In this document: positions 63,833 through 64,000 of the stretch, one piece after another | Layout: every line of letters starts with the position of its first letter | Position numbering within the stretch: the stretch's first letter is position 1 | Origin: Dipetalonema caudispina | Taxonomy: Eukaryota; Nematoda; Chromadorea; Rhabditida; Onchocercidae | Direction: 5' to 3' | DNA length: 64,000 bases | Assembly: GCA_013365325.1 (NCBI GenBank) | Contig: JABVXV010000182.1 | Coordinates: forward strand, 1 to 64,000 | The notes under the pieces: model-generated | Database searches by the model: none | The model's input: the letters and a program-made list of their open reading frames with translations, nothing else | What the model was told of the DNA's origin: nothing | Program-made: the position numbers and the translations under genes

Positions 63833-64000
63833 TGTATGTGTACTTTTTTTTCTCAATTGGACATTCAACTTGTATGTTTATAGAGCTTTGTGGTGCTTCA
63901 ATTTATCATTTATCCTAAATTATTTCCTTTATAACGATATTTTTCAGGATGCGTGAGGAAGGACTGTGAATGCTTGTGACGAAAGTAGAGCAGAGCGAAG

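Larger units (their letters stand above)
59591..64000. other. AT-rich intergenic region, no gene recognised
   Basis: About 4.4 kb with many poly-A runs (for example 60367-60387, 61452-61470, 62047-62065), a diverged direct duplication near 62725-62900 and a (GT)n run near the end. All ORFs are short (70 residues or fewer), low complexity and without splice partners. It probably includes upstream or downstream flank of a gene beyond the window. Confidence 0.6.

Overview
This is an AT-rich eukaryotic window with many short exons, GT-AG introns of about 50-500 bases (two look GC-AG), and microsatellites and homopolymers in the gaps. The gene set points to a nematode: a fibulin-1 with both the C-type and D-type 3' ends, a VMAT of the CAT-1 type, AG acceptors just upstream of several ATGs that could be spliced-leader sites, and compact same-strand gene pairs. 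The AT richness and larger gaps suggest a parasitic, perhaps clade III (filarial or spirurid), nematode. That last step is inference. I joined exons by hand from homology and splice phase. Seven of the main models, and both fibulin isoforms, sum to whole codons.

Layout, left to right. 1-4403: no recognised gene, with an (AAT)n microsatellite, homopolymers and a degenerate AT-rich tandem repeat. 4404-8041 (-): COP9 signalosome subunit 4. 9111-11303 (+): COX18-type mitochondrial membrane insertase. 12905-22444 (-): fibulin-1, with alternative 1C and 1D terminal exon sets. 25326-28036 (+): RNase H2 subunit B. 28766-34747 (+): MSH2. 35310-41676 (-): an M3-family oligopeptidase (PrlC/oligopeptidase A-like) whose zinc-binding HExxH site is gone. 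About 42214-42655: a degenerate tandem repeat of about 140 bp. 45530-52208 (+): WDR26 (LisH-CTLH-WD40, CTLH/GID E3 ligase subunit). 53223-54054 (-): an 88-residue ubiquitin-like protein whose start codon is split by an intron. 54821-58741 (-): vesicular monoamine transporter. 58833-59590 (+): a possible small unknown gene, head to head with the transporter. 59591-64000: no gene recognised.

Most genes here are unrelated housekeeping, matrix or neuronal genes. The clearest functional link is RNASEH2B followed by MSH2, 729 bases apart on one strand. RNase H2 nicks at misincorporated ribonucleotides are known to help direct mismatch repair, so joint expression would make sense. CSN4 (regulator of cullin ligases), WDR26 (CTLH ligase) and the ubiquitin-like protein all belong to the ubiquitin world but are far apart.

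The observations most worth following are the dead-site M3 peptidase, the RNASEH2B-MSH2 pair, the split-start ubiquitin-like protein, the GC-AG introns and the small gene opposite the transporter.
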